From positions 1,612,001 through 1,676,000 of the forward strand of contig JACJVZ010000001.1 of NCBI GenBank assembly GCA_020637445.1: a stretch of 64,000 bases of DNA, in the 5' to 3' direction. The translations under genes were made by a program, and so were the position numbers. Shown one piece after another: positions 52,028-60,803 of the stretch. Under the pieces are notes generated by a model, which was given only the letters and a program-made list of their open reading frames with translations, did not search any database and was not told where the DNA came from. The stretch comes from Calditrichota bacterium (GTDB lineage Bacteria; Electryoneota; RPQS01). Each line of letters begins with the position of its first letter. Position 1 is the first letter of the stretch.

Positions 52028-52819
52028 ATGAAACTACTTCTCGCAGTCATCGGAATCATCTCATTCTCGATCGCCGGATTCGCACAAACCATCGGAGACG
52101 TGCCGACTCCACCGGGGTACAATCGCGTTGGCAAAGTCGCGGGCAACTTCGCGGAGACGCTGCGCGAAACCAAGCTCTCACCGCCCGGCGAGTTTCTCGC
52201 AGGAGACGGGACGACCGTACTCTGCGGGGAGAATGTCATCGGCAAGACGGACGTCCTACCCTATGAAAATTCCAACGACGCCGGAGTGGACGGAATTGTC
52301 AGATTGTGGGGCGAGTATTTGTGGGCGCACGGACGCCGCGGAGATATTTCGTTTCCGCTCGACAATGGACAGGCGGCGCGTTGGAGCGATTGGTATGATG
52401 GGCTTCGACCCAAAAAATCGGGCGGCCGTTTCACGTTTGTACAGCAGACGACGCCCAACGGAAGCCGGGACAACTACGAGCATTATCTAAGTTTCGTCGC
52501 GGAAGAAATGGGCGCGATCGCTTTGCGGCGGGAGACTTTGCCGATCATCGACGATTCCATTGCCATCGGAGATTTGCTCGTCGCGCTGCGCAACGACAAA
52601 GAGAGTTGGGTCGGCATGATCATGGACATTTGCCGCAATGCCAAAGGAGAGCGGCTCGTGTTGTTGGGGATGTGCGGAACTCCGAGTACGGTGCTGTATC
52701 TGCCAAAACCGTTTTCGCCCGTACAAGGCGTGGCGGACTGGTACACTCTGGAAGGCGCGAAATTCGAAATCGGCGCGGGATCCAAAGCGGAGTTAAGACG
52801 AATTCGGTTCAAACTCTGA
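52028..52819 (+). CDS. DUF4846-like exported protein
   Basis: A 263-aa protein with a signal peptide (about 1-19, ending GFA). The core pattern matches DUF4846 by eye: GYNRVGKVAGNFAETLRETKLSPPGEFLAGDG, then AGVDGIVRLWGEYLWAHGRRGDISFPLDNGQAARWSDWYDGLRP. No catalytic motif is recognised. Last gene of the plus-strand run, directly before a strong terminator. Confidence 0.8.
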   Translation: MKLLLAVIGIISFSIAGFAQTIGDVPTPPGYNRVGKVAGNFAETLRETKLSPPGEFLAGDGTTVLCGENVIGKTDVLPYENSNDAGVDGIVRLWGEYLWAHGRRGDISFPLDNGQAARWSDWYDGLRPKKSGGRFTFVQQTTPNGSRDNYEHYLSFVAEEMGAIALRRETLPIIDDSIAIGDLLVALRNDKESWVGMIMDICRNAKGERLVLLGMCGTPSTVLYLPKPFSPVQGVADWYTLEGAKFEIGAGSKAELRRIRFKL

Positions 52820-52839
52820 ACAATGCCATTGACAAATAC

Positions 52840-52880
52840 GAAGCGGGCGATGAACTAGTCATCGCCCGCTTCCTTTTTTT
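52840..52880. terminator. Strong bidirectional terminator
   Basis: A 14-pair perfect stem (52840-52853 with 52859-52872) around an ACTAG loop, followed by CTTTTTTT on the plus strand. It separates the convergent DUF4846 gene and the minus-strand gene at 52902. Confidence 0.92.
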
Positions 52881-52901
52881 CCAAGTGTCTGCTACTGCAC
52901 C

Positions 52902-53486
52902 CTATCGTTTCCCCATCAAGGACGTTCCTGTTTCAACCAACTTAACTCGCGGCGGCATAGTGCCCTGTCCCACGACTTCGAGCACAAAGCCGTGTCCAAG
53001 CGGGCAAGTTGTGTTTGCTGTAAGCGGGCCGAACCTGATCGGCGGATCGCTCCATCCTCCTCTCGTTGCGAAAGCCACGGCCACGGACGGCGCGACCTCT
53101 GTACCTGGACAGCCCGTGCGCGACGAACTAACTCTAAACGAATCAGTACCGCTGGGCGCAACAAATACTTGATGCGTTTCCCAGTCTACGACCATTGCTC
53201 CGGTCGAGCTGCCCGGCGTGCTTGCCGTGTGCGTTTGCACGATCATGGGCCGTGTCTTGATCGGAACTTTCGCGGTCGCCGCAAGATACTGCAGCATCGT
53301 TTCACTGTTACCGACGTCGATCACGACTCTCTGTCCGGGCGATTGCACACCCGCAAGCACCTCATCTTGCGACGGATACTTATTGACCTGAACAAGATTA
53401 AAGTTTATCTGTACGGGTGGATTCTCTTCGGCGAATACTGCGGCACTGAGAATCACAACGAGCATTAAGGCCAACATTTTCTTCAT
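52902..53486 (-). CDS. Exported protein of unknown function
   Basis: A 194-aa protein with a signal peptide (about 1-19, LSAAVFA) and a mature part predicted mostly beta strand, with single cysteines in GCPGTE and TCPLGH that could form a disulfide. No family is recognised. The ATG at 53486 follows the small frame upstream by two bases; an ATG at 53477 with AAGG eight bases before it is an alternative start. Confidence 0.75.
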   Translation of the reverse strand: MKKMLALMLVVILSAAVFAEENPPVQINFNLVQVNKYPSQDEVLAGVQSPGQRVVIDVGNSETMLQYLAATAKVPIKTRPMIVQTHTASTPGSSTGAMVVDWETHQVFVAPSGTDSFRVSSSRTGCPGTEVAPSVAVAFATRGGWSDPPIRFGPLTANTTCPLGHGFVLEVVGQGTMPPRVKLVETGTSLMGKR

Positions 53487-53488
53487 CC

Positions 53489-53695
53489 TTAGGCTGGTAC
53501 GTTCATCGATTGGGCAATAGATGTGCCCGGCACGGGCCGAGCATCAGCATACGTAAGTCGAACAAAATGCAAAGTCGCGGTTGAAATGAGCCACGCAAGC
53601 TGCAAACCGTTGCAGAGTGTCTGCCGCAGATTGCGAACTTGGTTCAAATCACCCTTCACGGTCAAGATTTTGTCCGACGTCGGGATCTTCTTCAT
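53489..53695 (-). CDS. Possible small gene overlapping the end of ftsH
   Basis: A 68-codon frame starting inside the last codons of ftsH (out of frame with it) and ending two bases before the next gene. The first 16 codons overlap ftsH; the rest has no other coding content. No ribosome-binding site of note and no family; the tight junction with the next gene is the only support. Confidence 0.3.
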   Translation of the reverse strand: MKKIPTSDKILTVKGDLNQVRNLRQTLCNGLQLAWLISTATLHFVRLTYADARPVPGTSIAQSMNVPA

Positions 53696-55637
53696 CGTCG
53701 GAAGGAGTTTCCTCCTCCTGGTGCTCCGGTTCGTCGTGGATTGGCGCACCGTTCATGTGTTCTGAGTAGTCCGTGATCCGATCTTTACCGAGGAACTGGG
53801 CCAACGCGTCGCCTTCCAGAATCTCAACTTTGAGCAATTCCGCCGTCATATCTTTCAATACATCGATATTTTCGGAAAGGATCTGCTTTGCCTCGTCGTA
53901 GCACGTGTCAATCAGTTCGCGCACTTCTTGATCAATGGCCTCGGCGGTTTTCTCACCATAGTAATCATCTTGCGCCTGAAACGGGTTGCCTTGCATACCG
54001 TGTCCGCGCTTGCGGTAAACGACTTGACCAAGTTTTTCGGACATTCCATAGTCCATGATCATCGCGCGCGCCATGCCCGTCACTTGCTGCAAATCACTGT
54101 AAGCACCCGACGTGATTTCGCCGTAGATCAACTCTTCGGCTGCGCGTCCACCGAGCGCGACTTTGATCTTGTCGATGATCTCTTGCTTCGTAATCAAGAC
54201 TTGCTCTTCGGCGGGCAGATAGAGCGTATGGCCTAAGGTCGACGTACCGCGCGGAATAATTGAGACACGGTGAATCGGATCCGTATCAGGCAACTTCGCG
54301 CCGACAAGTGCGTGTCCGCATTCGTGGTACGCGATCTTCTCTTTGACTTTGGGAGTCATCACACGACTGCGGCGTTCGAGCCCCGTCATTTCGCGGTCGA
54401 CGGCCTCCTCAAGTTCGCGTTGACCAATCAGTTTCTTTCCACGACGAGCAGCGAGCAGCGCGGCTTCGTTGATCGAATTGGCCAAATCCGCTCCGGCGAA
54501 TCCCGGAGTACGCGCGGCAATCACCCGCAAATTGACGTCTTTGTCGAACTTCTTGCCTTTGGCATGCACGCGCAAAATCGCTTCTCGTCCGTCGATATTC
54601 GGCGGATCGACCACGACCTGACGGTCGAATCGTCCCGGACGCATCAAAGCCATGTCGAGAATTTCCGGGCGGTTCGTCGCGGCCATGATGATCACGCCTT
54701 TCGAACTTTCGAACCCGTCCATCTCGACGAGCAACGCGTTTAACGTCTGTTCGCGCTCATCGTGACTCGCCCACGGATTGGCTCCGCGAGCTTTGCCCAG
54801 CGCATCCAACTCATCGATAAAGACAATACACGGAGCTTTCGCGGCAGCCTGCGCGAAGAGATCGCGCACGCGCGCCGCGCCGACGCCGACGAACATTTCT
54901 ACAAAGTCCGAACCGGAAATCGAAAAGAACGGTACGTGAGCCTCACCTGCCACGGCTTTCGCCAGCAGGGTCTTGCCTGTTCCCGGCGGGCCGACCAGCA
55001 TCACACCCTTGGGAATCTGCGCTCCGAGAGCACGGAACTTCGCAGGATGCTTCAGGAAGTCGACGACTTCTTTCAGCTCTTCGACGGCTTCATCGATTCC
55101 TGCAACATCGCTGAAATTGATTTTGGTGGTGCTTTCGACATAGACTTTCGCGCGCGATTTACCGAATGACATCAAGCCGCCCGTGCCGCCGCCGCCCATT
55201 CTGCGAATCAGGAAGCTCCAAATTAGGAAGATGATTCCCAGCGGCAAAATCCACGCGAAGAAAAGTCCCTTCAGCCAATCGGAATCAAAGCGTCCCTCAA
55301 AGTCAATGCCTTTTTCTTCAAGCTGCTTGACCAAATCGGGATCTTCGACACGTACGGCCTCAAACGGAGTCTGAACTTTGACGCCCGCCGAATCGAGCAT
55401 GGCGTCCCCGCGAATATTCTCCTGCGTGATGACGACATTCTTGATTTGGTCGTCTTTCAGCAGTTCTTTGAACTTTGAATAAGACAGCTTTTCATAGTGT
55501 TGACCGCCCATGTAGGCTTGCGCTATGAACAAAGCAAGTAAGACCGCAACCAGATACCAGAGCGAGAAGTTGAATTTCTTCGCAGGAGCCGGTTGCGGTT
55601 TCTTGGGTGCGTTATTTTTGGGTTGTTTTTCGCTCAA
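53649..55637 (-). CDS. ftsH: ATP-dependent zinc metalloprotease FtsH
   Basis: Membrane protease that degrades damaged or regulatory proteins. The 662 aa have transmembrane helices at about 25-43 and 124-144, a periplasmic domain between them, an AAA+ domain with P-loop GPPGTGKT (216-223), VFIDELDALG and the second region of homology TNRPEILDMALMRPGRFDR, and a protease domain with zinc motif HECGH (438-442; usually HEAGH) and downstream AYSDLQQVT. The hydrophilic C-terminal tail is acidic. Its start is two bases after cobO. Confidence 0.98.
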   Translation of the reverse strand: MSEKQPKNNAPKKPQPAPAKKFNFSLWYLVAVLLALFIAQAYMGGQHYEKLSYSKFKELLKDDQIKNVVITQENIRGDAMLDSAGVKVQTPFEAVRVEDPDLVKQLEEKGIDFEGRFDSDWLKGLFFAWILPLGIIFLIWSFLIRRMGGGGTGGLMSFGKSRAKVYVESTTKINFSDVAGIDEAVEELKEVVDFLKHPAKFRALGAQIPKGVMLVGPPGTGKTLLAKAVAGEAHVPFFSISGSDFVEMFVGVGAARVRDLFAQAAAKAPCIVFIDELDALGKARGANPWASHDEREQTLNALLVEMDGFESSKGVIIMAATNRPEILDMALMRPGRFDRQVVVDPPNIDGREAILRVHAKGKKFDKDVNLRVIAARTPGFAGADLANSINEAALLAARRGKKLIGQRELEEAVDREMTGLERRSRVMTPKVKEKIAYHECGHALVGAKLPDTDPIHRVSIIPRGTSTLGHTLYLPAEEQVLITKQEIIDKIKVALGGRAAEELIYGEITSGAYSDLQQVTGMARAMIMDYGMSEKLGQVVYRKRGHGMQGNPFQAQDDYYGEKTAEAIDQEVRELIDTCYDEAKQILSENIDVLKDMTAELLKVEILEGDALAQFLGKDRITDYSEHMNGAPIHDEPEHQEEETPSDDEEDPDVGQNLDREG

Positions 55638-55639
55638 GG

Positions 55640-56206
55640 TTAATAGTCCACCCCGCGTTGGGCGAGAATCCCGCGCTGGTAGGCGTGTTTGATTTCTTTC
55701 ATTTCGGTCACGGTGTCACCGCGGTCGATTATTTCTTGCGGAGCCCCGCGCCCCGTCAGAATTAGTGTAGTCAATTTTGGCCGCGCATCGATCACGCGGT
55801 GCAGATCAGAGACGGTCAGAAGTTTCAGCATCACCGCGACGAAGATTTCGTCGAGCAGGACGAGTTGATAGTCGCCGCTCGCAAGTCTTTCGATTGCAAA
55901 CTCGAGCGCATCCTGCGCGGCCTTTTCGTGCTCTTCACGCGGCAGGTTGTCGTCTACGATGCCGACGAAGCCTTTGCCCATACGGTGAAACTCCACCTCA
56001 GGTTCCAGCCGCTTGATGGATTTCATCTCACCGTAAGTCCAGCTTCCTTTGATGAACTGGACAATCAGCACACGGTGCCCGTAACCCACGGCTCTGAGCA
56101 CTGTGCCGAGCGCGGCCGTGGTTTTGCCTTTGCCGTCGCCCGTATTGATTAGCACGAGACCTTCGGGAGTCTCGCGCTCGGTTGTCTTCGTTTCAGTATC
56201 AGTCAA
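55640..56206 (-). CDS. cobO: Corrinoid adenosyltransferase CobO/BtuR
   Basis: Transfers the adenosyl group from ATP to cobalamin precursors. The 188 aa have the P-loop GDGKGKTT at 23-30, then GTVLRAVGYGHRVLIVQFIKG, EVEFHRMGKGF, and the YQLVLLDEIFVAVMLKLL and LILTGRGAPQEIIDRGDTVTEM motifs of the CobA/CobO/BtuR family. It stands alone here, without other cobalamin genes, so it probably serves salvage. Confidence 0.95.
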   Translation of the reverse strand: MTDTETKTTERETPEGLVLINTGDGKGKTTAALGTVLRAVGYGHRVLIVQFIKGSWTYGEMKSIKRLEPEVEFHRMGKGFVGIVDDNLPREEHEKAAQDALEFAIERLASGDYQLVLLDEIFVAVMLKLLTVSDLHRVIDARPKLTTLILTGRGAPQEIIDRGDTVTEMKEIKHAYQRGILAQRGVDY

Positions 56207-56212
56207 ATCGAA

Positions 56213-56923
56213 TTACCAGAGTACGCCCATCGCAAGAATGAAATTGACGGGCGGGAAAGTTTTTTGATAGCGGTCCGATCCATCCGGACTCCACAACAAG
56301 CGCGGCTCTACGAACGAGATCATGCCGTCATCGCTCCATTGCTGACGCAGTCCCACGAGAGCGGAAAGTCCGAACCACGCGGCTTGAGTCTGTGTTGACC
56401 GGTCGAGATAGAATTCGTAGAAATCCACTCTTTCCGGATCGTGGTAGTTGGGCCTTTCCAGCTTCTTGCCGGCCGCTCCCCAACGCGCCGAAGGTCCGCC
56501 GCCGATGTAAAATTTGCTGTGACCTTCGTTGTCCACGTAGTGATTCAACAGCAGAGCGAGTTCTACTTCGCGGAAATACGTGTGGTCCGTTTGCGTGCCA
56601 AGTGCACCGCCAGAGATGACCTGATCCGTCAGGGGATCGATCACCACAGGTTCAAGCAAAGTGGTGGTCGTATGTCTCATCCAACTGTAACTTCCGACGA
56701 CAGACAGCCGGGTTTCATTGGACATCGGCAGCTCTTTGCGAAGACTGATCATGTTTCCGCCGGTTCCGGCACCAGCATAGCCGTCATTGTACCACGTACC
56801 GTCCCAGTATGTACGGGTAAATCCCCAAGAGAGTCCCATGGAACCCTGCGCCAAGAGCGAGGAAGCCGGAACAAGTAAGAGAAGCGCGAGAAGAAGTCGA
56901 GCGGATCGAGAAGCCATAGTCAT
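56213..56923 (-). CDS. Predicted outer-membrane beta-barrel protein
   Basis: A 236-aa exported protein with a signal peptide (about 1-26) and alternating hydrophobic and polar residues typical of small barrels (MGLSWGFTRTYWDG, FREVELALLLNHYVD, SKFYIGGGPSARWG, WFGLSALVGLRQQW), ending in the aromatic-terminated strand FILAMGVLW. The ATG at 56923 has GGAGG eight bases upstream. No family is named. Confidence 0.8.
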   Translation of the reverse strand: MTMASRSARLLLALLLLVPASSLLAQGSMGLSWGFTRTYWDGTWYNDGYAGAGTGGNMISLRKELPMSNETRLSVVGSYSWMRHTTTTLLEPVVIDPLTDQVISGGALGTQTDHTYFREVELALLLNHYVDNEGHSKFYIGGGPSARWGAAGKKLERPNYHDPERVDFYEFYLDRSTQTQAAWFGLSALVGLRQQWSDDGMISFVEPRLLWSPDGSDRYQKTFPPVNFILAMGVLW

Positions 56924-56977
56924 GCAGCACCTCCGCGATGAGGGTTTGAATTTCCCCGGGACCGCCTACCAAGCGGG

Positions 56978-56996
56978 TTGCGCCTCTGCGGCGCAA
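56978..56996 (-). other. Hairpin after proS
   Basis: TTGCGCC and GGCGCAA form a perfect seven-pair stem with a TCTGC loop about 28 bases after the proS stop. No U-run follows on either strand, so it may be only a weak terminator or RNA-stability element. Confidence 0.3.
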
Positions 56997-57023
56997 ACGA
57001 TCAAGATTCGACTATCAAAAGAA

Positions 57024-58490
57024 TTAGTATGCTTTGGCAAAGACCACTCGCTGGGACGACGGCTTGCCGGTCAGGAAGCACTTGCCTTCTTCCTTTTCGG
57101 CATCCATCGGGATGACGCGCAGCGTAGCTTTGGTCTCTTCCTGAATGCGCTTTTCATCAGCCGTATCGCCCGCCCAATGCACGAGCGCAAATCCGCTGTC
57201 TGCCGCGATGAACTCTTTGAACTCGTCGTACGATTCGATCTTGCTCGTATTTTCGGTCATACGCGCGCGGGCCGCTTCCAAGAGTTCGTTTTGCACGCGG
57301 TCCAAGAGTTTGGGCATCTCGGCGGCCAGGCCTGCGAGCGGAACCGTAATCTTTTCGCGGTTGTGCCTCAGGGTCACAATGCAATTTCCGGCAGCCAAGT
57401 CGCGCGGCCCCAATTCGACACGAACCGGGTATCCGAATAACTCAGCTTCTGCAAATTTGAAGCCGGGCGTGACATTGTCCCTTTCATCGACACGAGATCC
57501 GATATTCGCGGCGGAAAGCTCGGCTTTCATGCGATTTACGGCTTCCATCACCGACGCTCGTTCATCTTCCTTGCGCGCGATTGGTATGAAAATAACGGGC
57601 CACTGTGCAAGTTTCGGCGGGACGATAATACCGTCGTCATCGCCGTGCGTCATGATCAACCCGCCTACCAAGCGCGTCGATACTCCCCACGACGTCGCCC
57701 AGACATAGTCCAACGTATTGTGATCGGTCTGGAATTGTACGTCGAACGCCTTGGCGAAATTCTGACCCAGGAAGTGTGACGTTCCCGCTTGCAGAGCTTT
57801 CTTGTCCTGCATCATCGCTTCGATGCAATACGTATTCACCGCACCGGGGAATTTTTGCCCTTCGCTCTTCAAGCCGTACATGACGGGCATAGCCATGTAG
57901 TTTTCGGCAAAATCGCGGTAAACACCGAGCATCCTGATGGTCTCTTCAACGGCTTCTTCGGCAGTCGCGTGCGCGGTGTGGCCCTCCTGCCAAAGAAACT
58001 CCGCCGTACGCAGGAACAGACGCGTGCGCATTTCCCAGCGGTAGACGTTCGCCCACTGGTTAATCAGAATCGGGAGATCGCGGTAGCTCTGCACCCAATT
58101 CTTGTACATGGCCCAAATCACCGTTTCCGACGTCGGACGCAGCACGTAATTTTCTTCGAGCTTACCTTTGGGCTTCAGTTTGCCCGTACCATCAGGTTCG
58201 AGACCGGAATGCGTTACGACCGCGCACTCCATCGCAAATCCCTCGACGTGCTCCGCTTCTTTCTCAAGAAAGCTCTGCGGAATCAGCATCGGGAAATACG
58301 CGTTGACGTGCCCGGTGTCTTTGAACATTTTGTCGAGCTGACGTTGGATTCCTTCCCAAATGGCATAGCCGTTGGGACGAATCACCATGCAGCCCTTGAC
58401 GGGCGAATAGTCGGCAAGTTTAGCTTCGCGGACGAGGTCGAGATACCACTCGGAGTAATCTTTACTCCGGGGAGTAATGTTCTTGGCCAT
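57024..58490 (-). CDS. proS: Prolyl-tRNA synthetase, archaeal/eukaryal type
   Basis: Charges tRNA-Pro. The 488 aa are the short type without the bacterial editing insertion. Class II motifs are visible: SPVKGCMVIRPNGYAIWEGIQ (motif 1), WRWEMRTRLFLRTAEFLWQEGHTAH-like RWEMRTRLFLRTAEF (motif 2), AGTSHFLGQNFAKAFDVQF and GVSTRLVGGLIMTHGDDDG (motif 3), then the anticodon-binding domain. The C-terminal end GKCFLTGKPSSQRVVFAKAY is the conserved close of this type. Confidence 0.97.
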   Translation of the reverse strand: MAKNITPRSKDYSEWYLDLVREAKLADYSPVKGCMVIRPNGYAIWEGIQRQLDKMFKDTGHVNAYFPMLIPQSFLEKEAEHVEGFAMECAVVTHSGLEPDGTGKLKPKGKLEENYVLRPTSETVIWAMYKNWVQSYRDLPILINQWANVYRWEMRTRLFLRTAEFLWQEGHTAHATAEEAVEETIRMLGVYRDFAENYMAMPVMYGLKSEGQKFPGAVNTYCIEAMMQDKKALQAGTSHFLGQNFAKAFDVQFQTDHNTLDYVWATSWGVSTRLVGGLIMTHGDDDGIIVPPKLAQWPVIFIPIARKEDERASVMEAVNRMKAELSAANIGSRVDERDNVTPGFKFAEAELFGYPVRVELGPRDLAAGNCIVTLRHNREKITVPLAGLAAEMPKLLDRVQNELLEAARARMTENTSKIESYDEFKEFIAADSGFALVHWAGDTADEKRIQEETKATLRVIPMDAEKEEGKCFLTGKPSSQRVVFAKAY

Positions 58491-58499
58491 GTAGTGGGT

Positions 58500-58898
58500 T
58501 TATTTTGCGACGGCAATCAAGTCGTCAGATAGTTCATAGGATTCTTGTTCGAGCGGAGCAATCAAAGAGTCACGCTGCGCCGAAGTCAGCGACGTGCTGG
58601 CTTTCAAGTTTTTCTTAAGAGTAATCAGTTCGCCCTTGCGCCGGTTGATGATCGCCGTGATTTCAGCTCGGTCGATCACGGAGCGAGATCGCAGCAAGTC
58701 AATTTGTTTGCGCACGGAGTCGCGCTTGGCCGTCTGCTCATCCAAGAAGTGCATATCCACAAACTCGGCCGGATCGGGCCTGCGCATTTCTTCGTTCGGT
58801 TTGGCAACGGGAATTTCTGCTTTCGGTTCTTCTGCCTTCTTGCCGCAGCTTGCGGCGACAAGCAAGAGTGTCAAAATAAGCGGGACGAAACGGATCAT
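58500..58898 (-). CDS. Predicted lipoprotein of unknown function
   Basis: A 132-aa protein from the ATG at 58898, chosen because AGGAG lies seven bases upstream; a longer frame would overlap the upstream gene. Signal peptide ends in the lipobox-like VAASC, then a charged linker with Pro and Lys and a long helical region (KRDSVRKQIDLLRSRSVIDRAEI). No family is recognised. Confidence 0.75.
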   Translation of the reverse strand: MIRFVPLILTLLLVAASCGKKAEEPKAEIPVAKPNEEMRRPDPAEFVDMHFLDEQTAKRDSVRKQIDLLRSRSVIDRAEITAIINRRKGELITLKKNLKASTSLTSAQRDSLIAPLEQESYELSDDLIAVAK

Positions 58899-58899
58899 G

Positions 58900-59319
58900 C
58901 TACTCCTGAGTTGCCACAACGGTAACGGCAGCGGCGGTGGACACGATTGCGCCCGCGATGTAGAAGCCCTTGTGAGCGTTCTTCCATCCGGCGCGGTAGC
59001 CGTTCTTCCAACCGCTGTTGAATTCTTCTTCAGCCTGAATCGGCGGCTTAGCCGGACGGCGCGGATTCACGACCCACGGCAGCCACATAAAGGGAATGTT
59101 TCCGACCACACCCAAACCGAACCAGCCTAATTTGCCGGCGCGGGAATCGCCGACTTTTGCGCCTTCATTCCAACCTTGTTCGTAGAGCGGCATGACGCGC
59201 TGCGGCGCATTGTTCATATCTACCTGACCAACTTGGTCAAGCGCATGACCAAGTCCGTAGTCGCTTGCGTTGGCGAACGACACAAGTATCAATAGTGAGA
59301 CAAAAAAAAGCGATTTCAT
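58900..59319 (-). CDS. Small exported membrane protein with Gly/Trp-rich segments
   Basis: A 139-aa protein with a signal peptide (about 1-18, FANA), two similar Gly-rich segments (YEQGWNEGAKVGDSRAGKLG and FNSGWKNGYRAGWKNAHKG) and two hydrophobic stretches (about 63-83 and 119-137). The repeated GW-G pattern might form a glycine-zipper-like membrane unit. No family is recognised. It is followed by the lipoprotein gene with no gap. Confidence 0.7.
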   Translation of the reverse strand: MKSLFFVSLLILVSFANASDYGLGHALDQVGQVDMNNAPQRVMPLYEQGWNEGAKVGDSRAGKLGWFGLGVVGNIPFMWLPWVVNPRRPAKPPIQAEEEFNSGWKNGYRAGWKNAHKGFYIAGAIVSTAAAVTVVATQE

Positions 59320-59350
59320 GGATGAAGCTCCAAGCTCCGCAAGAAACGGA

Positions 59351-60754
59351 TTACATGTGAACGGCGCGACCGTCCGCAGCGAGTGCGGCTTCCATGACGG
59401 CTTCAGTCAGCGTCGGATGTGCGTGAACAGTATTGTAAATCGTCTCGGGCGTACATTCGAGCACACGTGCGAGCGCAAGCTGCGCGATCATCTCGGTCGC
59501 TTCTGAGCCGACGATATGGGCACCGAGCAATTGTCCGTAGTGTTTGTCGAAGAGCAACTTGACGTGTCCGTCCGTATGGCCGATTGCGCGGGCCTTGCCG
59601 GACGCGCTGAACGGAAACTTTCCGACTTTGTATTCGAGCCCGAGTTCTTTGCACTTCTCTTCGGAGTAGCCTACGCTTGCGACCTGCGGCTGGCAGTATG
59701 TGCATGCGGGGTTATTCGTGTAGTCAATCGGATGCGGATGCTTGCCCGCAATCGCATCGACGCACACGATGCCTTCATGCGACGCCGTGTGCGCAAGTTG
59801 CGGCGCGCCGATTACGTCACCGATGGCATAGTAGCCGTGAACATTCGTTTTGAAGAATTCGTCGACCTTGACAAAACCTCGATCAAGCGCAACGCCGGTC
59901 TTTTCAAAACCCCATCCGTCGACATTTGCGGCAAAGCCGATCGCGACCATGCAATAGTCTGCTCCGATAGTCTTGTCATTGCCGTCGATTTCGACCGTGA
60001 CGCCGTTCTTCGAAGGCGTGACCGAGCGCACACGCGTGTTGGTCATCACATTCATGCCCATTTTCTTGAAAGCGGTTTCAACAGCCTTGCTCGAATCGAC
60101 GTCTTCCAAAGGCAGAATGCGTGGCTGCACTTCAATCATGGTGACATCGGTGCCGAGAGCTTTGTAGAAATAAGCGAACTCGACGCCAATCGCTCCCGCG
60201 CCGACAATCACGAGCGACTTCGGCTGTTTGGGCAGCGACATCGCTTCCATATACGTGATAATCCTGTCGCGATCGACATTAACACCCGGCAGCGATTTGT
60301 CTTTGCTGCCCGTGGCGATGATCATATGTTTGCCGCGAATCCGGTCGATGACTTTGTCGGGATTCTTCGGCTCGTGGACTTCGATTTCCTTGTCCCCGAC
60401 GATGCGGAACCGGCCCACGGGACGGTGAATTTTGCTGCGCCTCACGAGAAACTCGACGCCTGACGAATTCTTCTCGGAAACTTCACGCGAACGCTGGATG
60501 ATTCTATCCCAATCCACTCCGTTCGTCGTCGCGTGAATGCCCATCGTCGGTGCGACGTGTTGAATGTCTTGATAAAGTTCGGCGGCCTTCAGAAGGGCCT
60601 TCGTGGGAATACATCCCCAGTTTACGCACACTCCGCCGAGCGGCTGTTCATCGACGACGCATGTCGAGAGTCCCAACTGCGCCGCTCGAATTGCCGCGAC
60701 GTATCCGCCCGGTCCTCCGCCTAAGACGACGATATCAAATTCAGTTGCTGCCAT
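59351..60754 (-). CDS. lpdA: Dihydrolipoyl dehydrogenase
   Basis: FAD enzyme that reoxidises lipoyl groups in 2-oxoacid dehydrogenase or glycine cleavage complexes. The 467 aa show the FAD site VVLGGGPGGYVAAIRAAQLG, the redox disulfide Cys43-Cys48 (CVNWGC), the NAD site VIVGAGAIGVEFAYFY and the C-terminal catalytic histidine in HAHPTLTEAVMEAA. No E1, E2 or glycine-cleavage gene lies nearby, so the partner complex is encoded elsewhere. Confidence 0.96.
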   Translation of the reverse strand: MAATEFDIVVLGGGPGGYVAAIRAAQLGLSTCVVDEQPLGGVCVNWGCIPTKALLKAAELYQDIQHVAPTMGIHATTNGVDWDRIIQRSREVSEKNSSGVEFLVRRSKIHRPVGRFRIVGDKEIEVHEPKNPDKVIDRIRGKHMIIATGSKDKSLPGVNVDRDRIITYMEAMSLPKQPKSLVIVGAGAIGVEFAYFYKALGTDVTMIEVQPRILPLEDVDSSKAVETAFKKMGMNVMTNTRVRSVTPSKNGVTVEIDGNDKTIGADYCMVAIGFAANVDGWGFEKTGVALDRGFVKVDEFFKTNVHGYYAIGDVIGAPQLAHTASHEGIVCVDAIAGKHPHPIDYTNNPACTYCQPQVASVGYSEEKCKELGLEYKVGKFPFSASGKARAIGHTDGHVKLLFDKHYGQLLGAHIVGSEATEMIAQLALARVLECTPETIYNTVHAHPTLTEAVMEAALAADGRAVHM

Positions 60755-60803
60755 TGTAAACTTATTTGCCCGCAGCGCTCACTGCAAGCGAGTCATATTG
60801 AGA

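Noticed and set aside
59516..60463. 315-codon plus-strand frame opposite lpdA
   Set aside because: The minus strand encodes a complete dihydrolipoyl dehydrogenase; the frame is its shadow.
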